Below are positions 14,648 through 21,039 of a stretch of 24,464 bases of DNA, piece by piece; the stretch's first letter is position 1, and each line of letters starts with the position of its first letter. Source of the DNA: a virus. The position numbers and the translations under genes are program-made. The notes under the pieces were generated by a model that made no database searches, had not been told where the DNA came from, and saw only the letters and a list, made by a program, of their open reading frames with translations. The stretch is taken from the IMG/VR virus record IMGVR_UViG_3300048586_000279, positions 1 through 24,464 of that record; one strand, written 5' to 3'.

Positions 14648-15222
14648 GACGCACCACCGAGGGACGACTCGACCGGCGGCGCGGCCTGACTGAGACGGCG
14701 GTCAAGCGCGCGGAGGAACGCCACCGTGAACGAGCGGTCGAGCGGGGCGTGTGCCTTGCGGCTGGCCGTCCAGCGCTGCGTCTCCTGGTCGAAGCCGCCA
14801 CCCACGCGGACAGGCGTTGGCGTGAGCCGGCGCGCAGCGCGCACGGTGCGCAGGGCGCCCTGCAAGGTGAACTCGATCAGTCCCCACGACGCCGGCAGCT
14901 CGTCGAGCTTCACCACGTCCCGAGGGGCCACCACGGAGAAGTGATCCGCTACGGCGAGTGCTGCTGCCGTCTTGTCGGGGTCGCGCAGCTCACGGAGCCA
15001 GTCGCCGCGGGACACCTTGACCTCGTAGACGTGCACCGCGAGGTGCTTGGACTCCCAGGTGTCGATGGCGACGTAGTCGAAGGTGCGGTTGGCGGAGAAG
15101 CCGGCGGCGTTGCGGACGTGGCGTGCGCCGATCCAGCGGGTGAGGTCGCGCGGGCCCGGCGTGTGCTTCGCGTCGAGAGCGTCGAGGATGCGGCCTTCGG
15201 TGATGGCTTCGCTCATGCTCAT
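14644..15222 (-). CDS. MmcB-like PD-(D/E)xK DNA-repair nuclease
   Basis: The protein has 192 residues. A PD-(D/E)xK arrangement is visible: RTFDYVAID (Asp49), YEVKVSRGDW (Glu67, Lys69), then ADHFSVVAPRDVV and LPASWGLIE, which match the order of MmcB/DUF2110-like proteins (EIKxSRxD, DxFxFAVP, GLI). MmcB of Caulobacter has been linked to DNA-damage repair. In this position, next to recombination genes, it may process phage DNA ends. An ATG two codons later (MSMSEA) could be an alternative start; the first gives an ATGA overlap and is preferred. Confidence 0.75.
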   Translation of the reverse strand: MSMSEAITEGRILDALDAKHTPGPRDLTRWIGARHVRNAAGFSANRTFDYVAIDTWESKHLAVHVYEVKVSRGDWLRELRDPDKTAAALAVADHFSVVAPRDVVKLDELPASWGLIEFTLQGALRTVRAARRLTPTPVRVGGGFDQETQRWTASRKAHAPLDRSFTVAFLRALDRRLSQAAPPVESSLGGAS

Positions 15223-15332
15223 CGCGGCCACCCGGTGCGCTCGGCGGCGGCGAGGCCGGCGAGGAACCCGGCGAACGCGATGAGGCCGGCGGCGGCGCCG
15301 ACGAGGAACGACCGCACGGCGAGGCGCGTCAT
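15219..15332 (-). CDS. Tiny single-span membrane protein
   Basis: The protein has 37 residues. A basic N-terminus (MTRLAVR) precedes about 22 hydrophobic residues (SFLVGAAAGLIAFAGFLAGLA). It is linked by ATGA overlaps on both sides, which is the main support for it being translated. Function unknown. Confidence 0.6.
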   Translation of the reverse strand: MTRLAVRSFLVGAAAGLIAFAGFLAGLAAAERTGWPR

Positions 15333-16156
15333 GACTCGCCCCCGTCGTTGAGGACGACGCCGCACCGGGTGCAGGTGATGGTGCCGTGCCCGTCGGGGTA
15401 CGAGGCGTCGTGGTCGCACGGGTCGCCCTCGATGGCGCGGCGCAGCGACCCCAGGTGAACCCACGCCTCAAGGTCCGCCATGCCGGGTGAGCCGCCGTAG
15501 TTGCGCTCTGCCTGGTCCGCCAGCGCCCGCACCCGGTCGAGGGCATCGCGGGCGTCGTCGCGCTCGTCGTAGACCGAGGCGACTTCCTCGGTCGTCTCCA
15601 AGTCCTCGGCCAGCCACACCAGCCGCGTCGCCCCACCGTGGCCGTGGATCACCTCGACGGACTCGACGCCGTTGTCGTGGAACACCACGGAGGTCGGGTT
15701 GCCGCCGCGCCAGCGCAGCGCCACCGTGCCGTCCGGGAACGCACACCCGTCAGCGACGACGCCGGTGCCGCTGACCCCTGACACGTCCGTCTCACGCATC
15801 AGCACGAACGGTCGGGCGTAGGCGTCGTGGTCGCGAACGGCGAACACAGCCCAGGTCAGGTACTTCGACGCCCGCCGCTCCGCCTCGGCCCGCGCCTCGT
15901 CGCGCTCGTCCAGTGCCCGGTGTGCGATCTCGTCGGCGATGCGGTGTGACTCCCGCGCCTCGGTGAGCGCCGCGATGAGGGAGACGAACACGGGGCGGGT
16001 GTGGCAGTACCCGTGCGCGTCGTCCTCGTAGTCCCACTCCTCGATGAAGTCGCGGGCGATGGCGACGGCCTTCTCGACGGTCATCCGGTCGTAGTACGGC
16101 TGAGCGATGGGGACCACCTCAACCGCGAGGGCTTCCGGTGTCAGGTCGGCGGTCAT
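15329..16156 (-). CDS. Hypothetical protein with C-terminal zinc ribbon
   Basis: The protein has 275 residues from ATG 16156 (ATGA overlap). The N-terminal 100 residues are helical (VEKAVAIARDFIEEWDYEDD). The middle (residues 115-190) is beta-rich, with DGTVALRWRGG and TSVVFHDNGVESVEVIHG. A coiled-coil-like segment follows, and the last 35 residues (GDPCDHDASYPDGHG, CTRCGVVLND) form a zinc ribbon. I do not recognise the family. Confidence 0.7.
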   Translation of the reverse strand: MTADLTPEALAVEVVPIAQPYYDRMTVEKAVAIARDFIEEWDYEDDAHGYCHTRPVFVSLIAALTEARESHRIADEIAHRALDERDEARAEAERRASKYLTWAVFAVRDHDAYARPFVLMRETDVSGVSGTGVVADGCAFPDGTVALRWRGGNPTSVVFHDNGVESVEVIHGHGGATRLVWLAEDLETTEEVASVYDERDDARDALDRVRALADQAERNYGGSPGMADLEAWVHLGSLRRAIEGDPCDHDASYPDGHGTITCTRCGVVLNDGGES

Positions 16157-16278
16157 CGCTTCACCCCCGCGAATGCGGCGAGCAGATCGGCCTTTGCGGA
16201 CGCGGTACGGCATGAGTCCGGGCCGCTGTGCAGGTCGAGGTGGACGCCGCAGAGCGGACAGAACGGGTCGGCGGTCAT
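16153..16278 (-). CDS. Very small zinc-knuckle protein
   Basis: The protein has 41 residues. CPLCGVHLDLHSGPDSC gives a CxxC-x-H-x-H-x-C pattern for one zinc site, followed by a helical tail (AKADLLAAFAGVKR). It is translated by ATGA overlaps with both neighbours. Function unknown. Confidence 0.65.
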   Translation of the reverse strand: MTADPFCPLCGVHLDLHSGPDSCRTASAKADLLAAFAGVKR

Positions 16279-16412
16279 GCCTGGCCTCCCTCGGTCGGGG
16301 TCGCGGCCCACGGACGGCGGTGACCGCATCGGGTGCAGATGTCGGCCTCGCCGTCCTGCTGGCCGTAGATGTGGACCTCGCAGGTGCGGTCGGTCGGGGT
16401 CGCGGCGGTCAT
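16275..16412 (-). CDS. Very small zinc-ribbon protein
   Basis: The protein has 45 residues. The metal-binding residues are in RTCEVHIYG and CTRCGH. Its first and last segments both contain AATPT, encoded by two copies of a 17-base repeat (see repeat entry). ATGA overlaps link it on both sides. Function unknown. Confidence 0.65.
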   Translation of the reverse strand: MTAATPTDRTCEVHIYGQQDGEADICTRCGHRRPWAATPTEGGQA

Positions 16413-16580
16413 CGGTCGAATCCGAACGACTGGAACGCATCGCCACGCTCGGTCGGGGGCGACGACGGGGCGGGCGCAGAGCCCTGCTCCCCTTGGGGAG
16501 ACTCGCCCCCGCTGCGCGCGGCAGGCGTCGAGCCGTCCGCCCCGTCGTCGGTCTGTGTCCCCTCGGTCGGGGTCGCGGCC
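16288..16580. repeat. Three perfect 17-bp dispersed direct repeats
   Basis: TCGGTCGGGGTCGCGGC occurs at 16291-16307, 16390-16406 and 16563-16579. The first and third copies extend to 21 identical bases (16288-16308 and 16560-16580). A partial fourth copy (TCGGTCGGGG) lies near 16450. All lie in coding sequence, in the frame that encodes AATPT followed by E or D, across two adjacent genes. Confidence 0.8.
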
Positions 16581-16885
16581 TCACGCCGGATGACGCGGGC
16601 GGCGGTATCGAGCGCGTCCATCGCGGCCTCGGCGAACGGGTCGCGCGAACCGGGCTCCACGGCGTCGCCGTAGCGGAACAGCCCGCGCTCGTACTCGGCG
16701 TGGATGCGCGCACGCTCGGCCTCCACCACCCGCGCGAAGTGCTCCGCGAGGAACGGCACCACGGCAGCGACGGCGTGCTCGACAACGCGCTCCGCGTCGG
16801 CGGGACTCAGTAGGTGTTCCATCCGGAGGTTGCCGACAGCCTCGATGCCGAGCCGCTCGGCCTCGGCGATGAACGGGGCGGTCAC
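16409..16885 (-). CDS. Hypothetical protein with disordered C-terminus
   Basis: The protein has 158 residues from GTG 16885 (GTGA overlap). The first 100 residues are helical (ADAERVVEHAVAAVVPFLAE, HFARVVEAERARIHAEYERG). The last 55 are low-complexity (rich in P, T, S, G, E and D) and hold one AATPTE repeat copy. The end, DAFQSFGFDR, may be a short interaction motif. Function unknown. Confidence 0.7.
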   Translation of the reverse strand: MTAPFIAEAERLGIEAVGNLRMEHLLSPADAERVVEHAVAAVVPFLAEHFARVVEAERARIHAEYERGLFRYGDAVEPGSRDPFAEAAMDALDTAARVIRREAATPTEGTQTDDGADGSTPAARSGGESPQGEQGSAPAPSSPPTERGDAFQSFGFDR

Positions 16886-17208
16886 GACATTCCCCCTCGT
16901 GCGACCTCGGCGGCTGCGGCGCGACTCACGAACGGGTCGGGAGGGCTACCGATCTCCCACGTCCAAGGCATCGCCAGGATGTCGGCGGCGATGCGCTCCC
17001 GCAGGTCGGCCTCGATGCGCGCCGTGTCGACCACGATGGGACCGCCCTGGCTCACGAGGTAGTCGGGCGTGCGGACGATGCCGTGCTCCCGGTCGTAGGC
17101 GTCGAGCGCGGCTACGATGCGCTCAGCCTCGGTGCGAGCCGACACGTCCTCCATGCACGCCTGTCGGATGACGGCGAGAGCGACCTCGGTGCGCGAGCCG
17201 GCGGTCAC
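16882..17208 (-). CDS. Hypothetical helical protein
   Basis: The protein has 108 residues. I chose GTG 17208, which overlaps the preceding stop as GTGA; a second GTG one codon earlier is also possible. It has helices in TEVALAVIRQACMEDVSA and ARIEADLRERIAADILAM with a short strand region (YLVSQGGPIVVDT) between. No known motif. Confidence 0.7.
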   Translation of the reverse strand: MTAGSRTEVALAVIRQACMEDVSARTEAERIVAALDAYDREHGIVRTPDYLVSQGGPIVVDTARIEADLRERIAADILAMPWTWEIGSPPDPFVSRAAAAEVARGGMS

Positions 17209-17348
17209 CACGGTGCGCCCATCTCGTCGGCCTCACGGTCGATGTCGTCGTGGACCTCGCCGGCGGACTTGGGGGACAGGGCAGCGAGGATCGCGAGGAC
17301 GGCGGAGCCCAGCAGGGCGAAGGCGAGGAGCCACAGGACGGCGGTCAT
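17205..17348 (-). CDS. Tiny single-span membrane protein
   Basis: The protein has 47 residues. MTAVLWLLAFALLGSAVLAI is a hydrophobic span at the very N-terminus, followed by a charged cytoplasmic-type tail (EVHDDIDREADE). Overlaps ATGA upstream and GTGA downstream support translation. Function unknown. Confidence 0.62.
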   Translation of the reverse strand: MTAVLWLLAFALLGSAVLAILAALSPKSAGEVHDDIDREADEMGAPW

Positions 17349-17464
17349 CCCTGATCGACCCCCGCCCGGAGCCGCTCGATGATGCGCGCGTGGATCGCCG
17401 CGGTGCAGTCCGCACGGTGGCTCAGGTTGCTGCCCCCGCAGAACACGCAGTAGGCCCCGGCCAT
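17345..17464 (-). CDS. Very small zinc-knuckle protein
   Basis: The protein has 39 residues: AYCVFCGGSNLSHRADC gives CxxC, a His and a final Cys in zinc-knuckle order, then a helix (AAIHARIIERLRAG). The start overlaps the previous stop as TGATG and the end overlaps the next start as ATGA. It is similar in layout to the 41-residue protein at 16153-16278, though the sequences differ. Confidence 0.62.
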   Translation of the reverse strand: MAGAYCVFCGGSNLSHRADCTAAIHARIIERLRAGVDQG

Positions 17465-17715
17465 CAGGACCACCGCCCCTCGAGCAGCTGGTCACGCATG
17501 CGGGCCTCGCGGTTCCGCCGCGCCCACACCTCGGCGCGCTGCTGTCGGCGCTGCGCGCGGCGCCGGTCGCGGATCAGCCACACGCCGACGCCCGTCACGA
17601 CGAGCAGCGACACCACGCCGTGCAGCGGCGATACGGACAGCGCAGCGATCGACCAGGCCAGGCCGGCGGCGAGCATGAGCACCTCGGGGCCGTAGGCGCG
17701 GCCGAGGCGCTTCAC
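17464..17715 (-). CDS. Two-span small membrane protein
   Basis: The protein has 83 residues from GTG 17715 (GTGA overlap). Two hydrophobic spans (EVLMLAAGLAWSIAAL and HGVVSLLVVTGVGVWLI) form a hairpin with a short loop, followed by a very basic C-terminal helix (RDRRRAQRRQQRAEVWARRN). Layout is holin-like, but the early position argues against lysis. Function unknown. Confidence 0.65.
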   Translation of the reverse strand: MKRLGRAYGPEVLMLAAGLAWSIAALSVSPLHGVVSLLVVTGVGVWLIRDRRRAQRRQQRAEVWARRNREARMRDQLLEGRWS

Positions 17716-18047
17716 GTCGTCACCGCCGGGATCGTGTCGATGCGGCAGGCGTGATCGACGAGGCGGAGCATCGCTGCCCACGTCTCGTCGGTCCAGCAGT
17801 GGTCGCACCGCTGCGACGCGACGGTGTCGTCGAGGATGTGCGACAGCGCCCACTCGTCGAGCAGCACCCGGACGCCGCCATGCCCGCACCGCGTCGTGGT
17901 GTCGGACTCAGGGTCGGTGTCGTGCTGGTGAACCTGCCATGTGCCGCCCCAGTCGAGGGAGACGGGCAGCGGGTCGAGGTGGCACCAGCGCGGGTCGCAC
18001 GTCCGGCTGATCGGGTGGTGACGCTTCACCACGTCGGCGCTGCTCAT
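17712..18047 (-). CDS. Cys/His-rich hypothetical protein
   Basis: The protein has 111 residues, starting MSSADVVKRHHPISRTCD. Cysteines and histidines occur in CDPRWCHLD, RCGHGG and CDHCW, enough for one or two zinc sites. ATGA overlap with the upstream gene and GTGA with the downstream one. Function unknown. Confidence 0.68.
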   Translation of the reverse strand: MSSADVVKRHHPISRTCDPRWCHLDPLPVSLDWGGTWQVHQHDTDPESDTTTRCGHGGVRVLLDEWALSHILDDTVASQRCDHCWTDETWAAMLRLVDHACRIDTIPAVTT

Positions 18048-18334
18048 GCCGGCACCGCCGTGAGGACCCACCGCGTCGGCGTGACGAGGACGGGGACGCG
18101 GTCGATCGAGCCGACCATGAGGCCGCCCTGCCGGTCGATGCGGCCCTCGTCGAGGACGCCCGCGATGGCGTCCTCGATCTCCGTGACGTCCGCGGGGGTG
18201 AGGAGGTCGTTGTCGATGACGACATGCACCGGGAACGGGAGGCGCGCGTTGATCGTGACCTCGACGCTGCGGGCGTCGACGACGTCGAGGACGGCCGCGA
18301 CGGTGCGGGCCAGGTCGGCGTTCGTGTGCAGCAT
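18044..18334 (-). CDS. Hypothetical protein next to RecT
   Basis: The protein has 96 residues. I chose ATG 18334, overlapping the RecT stop as TGATG, rather than the GTG just before it. Alternating strands and helices (RSVEVTINARLPFPVHVVI, TPADVTEIEDAIAGVLDEG, RVPVLVTPTRWVLT) suggest a small alpha/beta domain. No recognised family. Confidence 0.7.
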   Translation of the reverse strand: MLHTNADLARTVAAVLDVVDARSVEVTINARLPFPVHVVIDNDLLTPADVTEIEDAIAGVLDEGRIDRQGGLMVGSIDRVPVLVTPTRWVLTAVPA

Positions 18335-19197
18335 CACTGCTCACCCGCCTCGGCGGCCGGCGGGACCGGGGCGTCCGCGGGTGCGTCGGGCTCGTCGCTG
18401 CGGACGATCTCGCCACCGATGACGGCGTGGGACTCGGTCGCCGGATCAGCCTTCGGGTCGAGGTCGACACGGACGGAGTTGTCGGCCTCGATCGCGGTCG
18501 CGAGCTCGGTCGACTTCGGCATCCACTTCGACAGCTGCCGCACGCACGTCTTGTGCGCCATGGCCTCGAAGTGGTCCTCCCAGGGGCCGATGATCTTGCC
18601 CTCGCGGGTGCGGGACATCGCGAACTGGGAGCGGTAGCCGAGCATCTCGTCGTGGGACGCCACGATGAACGCGTGCCCGCCGGTCGTGAACTTCGCGATC
18701 GCGTAGTAGGCGATGGGCTTGCCGCGCTCGCCGGTGATGACGGGCTTGTGCACGAGGGTGTCGGCCAGGCCGTAGTCGACGTCGAAGTGGTCGTTCTCGT
18801 AGACGGTGCGGGCGATCAGCGACGCGATCCGGCCGGAGCGGTGCGCGAGATCGACGAGACCCTGGTAGCCGACGATCAGCTGGGCCTCGTACTGCGACCG
18901 CCGCGAGTTCCAGAACGGCACCAGCCACGCGTGCCCGAGGACACCGGGGCGCAGGCCGAGCTGCGCGCAGGTCATCAGGCCACCGAGGACGGTCGCGGCC
19001 TCGCACTCGGCGAGCTTCGGGGTCTGCCGCAGCGACGTGAGCGCGTCCCGGACGAGCTGGGACGCCTCGGCGCCGCGGGGCATCGCGAGGGCGAACTGCG
19101 ACTCCATGCGCCGGATCTGCTCGGACATGGGGAGGGTGCCGCCGTTGGCCTGCGCTGCCGCGTTGTCCGCGACGCGCTGGGAGAGTCCGCGTGCCAT
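18334..19197 (-). CDS. recT: RecT-family single-strand annealing protein
   Basis: The protein has 287 residues. It matches RecT in length and order: N-terminal helices, then LGGLMTCAQLGLRPG, HAWLVPFWNSRRSQYEAQLI, GYQGLVDLAHRSGRI (a highly conserved segment), YYAIAKFTTGG and MAHKTCVRQLSKWMPKS. RecT coats the 3' single strand made by the partner exonuclease and anneals it to a homologous strand. The exonuclease is encoded just upstream, one base apart, so the two are coordinated. The last 40 residues are acidic and disordered. Confidence 0.95.
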   Translation of the reverse strand: MARGLSQRVADNAAAQANGGTLPMSEQIRRMESQFALAMPRGAEASQLVRDALTSLRQTPKLAECEAATVLGGLMTCAQLGLRPGVLGHAWLVPFWNSRRSQYEAQLIVGYQGLVDLAHRSGRIASLIARTVYENDHFDVDYGLADTLVHKPVITGERGKPIAYYAIAKFTTGGHAFIVASHDEMLGYRSQFAMSRTREGKIIGPWEDHFEAMAHKTCVRQLSKWMPKSTELATAIEADNSVRVDLDPKADPATESHAVIGGEIVRSDEPDAPADAPVPPAAEAGEQ

Positions 19198-19198
19198 G

Positions 19199-20224
19199 TC
19201 AGGCCGCCTTCGTGGGACGGAGCACGCGGGCGCGGTGCGCGGCGTACTCGGCGGGGAACTGGGACTTCACGAGGTCGAGGTCGAGCGCCGGCTTCGCGAC
19301 GGTGCAGGCCTCCGCTGCGTCGGGGTGCGCGGCGGTGAACGCCTTCGTGGAGAAGGTGCCGTTCGCCTTGCACGTCAGGACCGGGACGCCGTCGACGCGG
19401 ACCTCCTCGGCACCACCGATGAGCTGCCGCAGGTGCGCCTCGGCGTCCTCGACGTCGGTCTCCGCGGCCTTCGCGACTGCCTTCGCCGCGAGCCACCGGT
19501 CCAGGACCGGGCGGATCTCGTCGCGGGGAACGTCGATCGACTCGGTGGTCACGGACGAGAACCGCGACTTGATCGGGGCGAGGTCCTTCGCGGTGAGCGG
19601 GGTCGGCTCGACGCGGGCGACGACGTGGTCGAACCAGAACCGCTCCTCCATCGCGGTGAGGTCCGCGATGAGCTGCTCGTCGCGGTCGACGCGGCGGATC
19701 ACGGGGGAGCGGTCGACGAGGGCGAACACCCACGCGTGGGAGCGGCCGGTGACGGCGAGGTAGTGCTGCGTCTGCGCCTCGGCGTGGTCAGCGACCTGGT
19801 CGTCGGCCCACTCGTCAGCCATGCGCCACGACGTCGTCTTGCACTCGAGGATGCCGCCGTCGCTGGTGTCGCCGTCGACCGACGCGAGCTGCCAGGGGCG
19901 CTGACGGTTCGCGCGCAGACCGGAACGGCGGACCTGGATGCCGGTGAGCTCGGTGAACCAGGCGCGGAGCATCGGCTCGGCACGGCGACCGAACTCGATC
20001 GCGTCGGACACGCGGCCGTCGTCGAGGGGGCGCTGCCCGGTCTTGTCGAGCCACAGCTCGTACCGGGACCCGAAGCGGTTGACGCCGGCGACGATGGAGG
20101 CGTCGCTGCCGCCGATGCCCTGCCGGCGGGCGGCGAGCCACTCCTCTCGGGGCGCGTCGACGGTGAGCAGGAGAGTGGACTGTGCACCGGCCGGTGTGGC
20201 GACGGTGTCGAGAGTGCTGGTCAT
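19199..20224 (-). CDS. YqaJ-family recombination exonuclease (RecE/lambda Exo-like)
   Basis: The protein has 341 residues. The start is ATG 20224 with an AGAAGGAAGG site. Nuclease motifs: GGSDAS (38-43), EFGRRAEPML (77-86), ASVDG with Asp117, LECKTTS (Glu127, Lys129), and a Gln near 151 in HAEAQTQHYLAV. This is the D-ExK-Q pattern of phage-type 5'-3' exonucleases. It resects double-strand ends for RecT, encoded directly downstream. The C-terminal third (after about residue 230) is a helical extension. Two hairpins lie upstream of its start. Confidence 0.93.
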   Translation of the reverse strand: MTSTLDTVATPAGAQSTLLLTVDAPREEWLAARRQGIGGSDASIVAGVNRFGSRYELWLDKTGQRPLDDGRVSDAIEFGRRAEPMLRAWFTELTGIQVRRSGLRANRQRPWQLASVDGDTSDGGILECKTTSWRMADEWADDQVADHAEAQTQHYLAVTGRSHAWVFALVDRSPVIRRVDRDEQLIADLTAMEERFWFDHVVARVEPTPLTAKDLAPIKSRFSSVTTESIDVPRDEIRPVLDRWLAAKAVAKAAETDVEDAEAHLRQLIGGAEEVRVDGVPVLTCKANGTFSTKAFTAAHPDAAEACTVAKPALDLDLVKSQFPAEYAAHRARVLRPTKAA

Positions 20225-20245
20225 CGTCTAGCCTTCCTTCTGTCT

Positions 20246-20287
20246 GAACCCCGGTCCTGGCCTGCGACGGTTGATGGGCCGGGGTTC
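20246..20287 (-). other. Inverted repeat upstream of the exonuclease gene
   Basis: GAACCCCGG (20246-20254) pairs with CCGGGGTTC (20279-20287), with two more G-C pairs after one mismatch. It lies 22 bases before the exonuclease start and has no T-run on either side. Together with the hairpin at 20309-20351 it makes the leader between the regulator pair and the exonuclease highly structured. Confidence 0.6.
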
Positions 20288-20308
20288 TGGCTGTCCGTGC
20301 TTGGGTGT

Positions 20309-20351
20309 GCGGTGGGCGCCGAGGGCTCCCATGCGCCTAGGCGCCCACCGC
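20309..20351 (-). terminator. Strong hairpin at the end of the second early gene (possible terminator/attenuator)
   Basis: GCGGTGGGCGCC (20309-20320) pairs perfectly with GGCGCCCACCGC (20340-20351), a 12-base stem with a 19-base loop. The right arm lies in the last codons of the 79-residue gene, whose stop is in the loop. A second self-complementary 12-mer, GCGCCTAGGCGC, spans 20334-20345. No U-tract follows. Terminators without U-tracts occur in high-GC bacteria, so this may limit read-through into exonuclease and RecT. Confidence 0.5.
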
Positions 20352-20576
20352 GGTGTCCACGCCCCCGGGGGAGGAGGACGTGGTCTCGTGGCCGGCGATG
20401 CGGGCCGCCCACTTCGCGCTGACGCGCTCGGCGGTGGCGGCGAGGTCGCCGGGGGAGCCGGCCGGGCCGCAGATGAGTGCGGCGGCGCGGTCGGCGTCGG
20501 GGTAGCAGGCGTCGACGAGGTCGAGGCCGTGCGTGAAGGTCGCGGAGGCCCGCTCGAGCTGCTCGGTCGTGGGCAT
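20337..20576 (-). CDS. Small hypothetical protein, second early gene
   Basis: The protein has 79 residues, starting MPTTEQLERASATFTHGLDL. It starts at ATG 20576 by a TGATG overlap with the HTH gene stop. Helical throughout (DRAALICGP, LAATAERVSAKWAARIAG) with a disordered C-terminus. Its end is part of the strong hairpin. Function unknown; the position after the early HTH gene allows a regulatory role. Confidence 0.68.
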   Translation of the reverse strand: MPTTEQLERASATFTHGLDLVDACYPDADRAAALICGPAGSPGDLAATAERVSAKWAARIAGHETTSSSPGGVDTAVGA

Positions 20577-20818
20577 CAGGCCACGTCCTCGGAGTCGCCG
20601 ACGACCTCGAAGAGGTCGGAGAACTCGAGCGTCCCGGCGAAGGTCGACAGGCACGCGGCGATGAAGCGCTCGCCGGGGGCGGTGCGGCCGTGCAGGACGC
20701 GGGAGAGGGTGGCGGGGTGGACGCCGAGCTCGGTCGCGGCCTGGTCGTCGCTGGTCCAGCCCTTGAGCTTCGCGAACTTCCGGAACTGCGCGGTCCGGAG
20801 CCGGATCGTGGCGGCCAT
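20576..20818 (-). CDS. Early HTH regulator (Cro/excisionase-like)
   Basis: The protein has 80 residues from ATG 20818, which has a GAGGAGGT site. The HTH is WTSDDQAATELGVHPATLSRVLHG (about 21-44), of the XRE/Cro type, followed by RTAPGERFIAACLSTF. It is divergent from the repressor, as Cro is from CI. An in-frame ATG at 20851 would add 11 residues (MEASRLAEEVS) and lies exactly seven bases after the TACGGT box, so a leaderless longer form is also possible. The serine integrase will need a directionality factor; no other small DNA-binding gene lies as close, so this protein may also take that role. Confidence 0.82.
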   Translation of the reverse strand: MAATIRLRTAQFRKFAKLKGWTSDDQAATELGVHPATLSRVLHGRTAPGERFIAACLSTFAGTLEFSDLFEVVGDSEDVA

Positions 20819-20858
20819 CGACACCTCCTCTGCGAGCCGACTTGCTTCCATGTGAGAG

Positions 20859-20887
20859 ACCGTAAACCTGTCCCGACAGATACGCAA
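20859..20887 (-). promoter_or_regulatory. Early leftward promoter
   Basis: The minus strand has TTGCGT (20887-20882), a 17-base spacer and TACGGT (20864-20859). Seven bases (CTCTCAC) then precede ATG 20851. This is the TANNNT-N7-ATG layout of leaderless actinobacterial promoters. A palindrome, CTGTC-CC-GACAG, fills the spacer, the position of a repressor operator. The rest of the 20819-21039 interval has no gene. Confidence 0.7.
20868..20879. promoter_or_regulatory. Candidate operator O1 (CTGTCCCGACAG)
   Basis: Five-base arms CTGTC and GACAG are perfect inverted copies around CC. They lie between the -35 and -10 boxes of the early promoter, so a bound repressor would block RNA polymerase. 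The two flanking bases on each side keep partial symmetry. Confidence 0.6.
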
Positions 20888-21003
20888 GGCTTGAAGATCA
20901 CGAGTTGCTAACGGGAAAGACAGGCAGGCGTGCAAGGCACCTGACCTGCGTAAAGACACCGGCGTAACTCTGTGACCAGCACCCTTGCGTGCGTGCGTGT
21001 CCG

Positions 21004-21032
21004 ACTTGTGCCGACATGGACGCCAGTAACTT
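21004..21032 (+). promoter_or_regulatory. Repressor promoter, leaderless
   Basis: TAACTT (21027-21032) fits TANNNT and is followed by exactly seven bases before the repressor ATG at 21040. The -35 is poor: ACTTGT at 17-base spacing, or TTGTGC at 15. A weak -35 suits a promoter that needs or tolerates binding of its own product. Confidence 0.6.
21006..21017. promoter_or_regulatory. Candidate operator O2 (TTGTGCCGACAT)
   Basis: This matches the O1 palindrome at nine of twelve bases, with TGT and ACA arms kept. It overlaps the -35 region of the repressor promoter. A shorter related sequence (TGTCCGAC) starts seven bases earlier. The match is degenerate, so the call is tentative. Confidence 0.4.
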
Positions 21033-21039
21033 CAGGGTC

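Noticed and set aside
20989-21039. Longer N-terminus of the repressor from ATG 20989 or 21016
   Set aside because: The HTH begins normally from ATG 21040, and a TAACTT box lies seven bases before it. The extra residues would cover the promoter and operator region.
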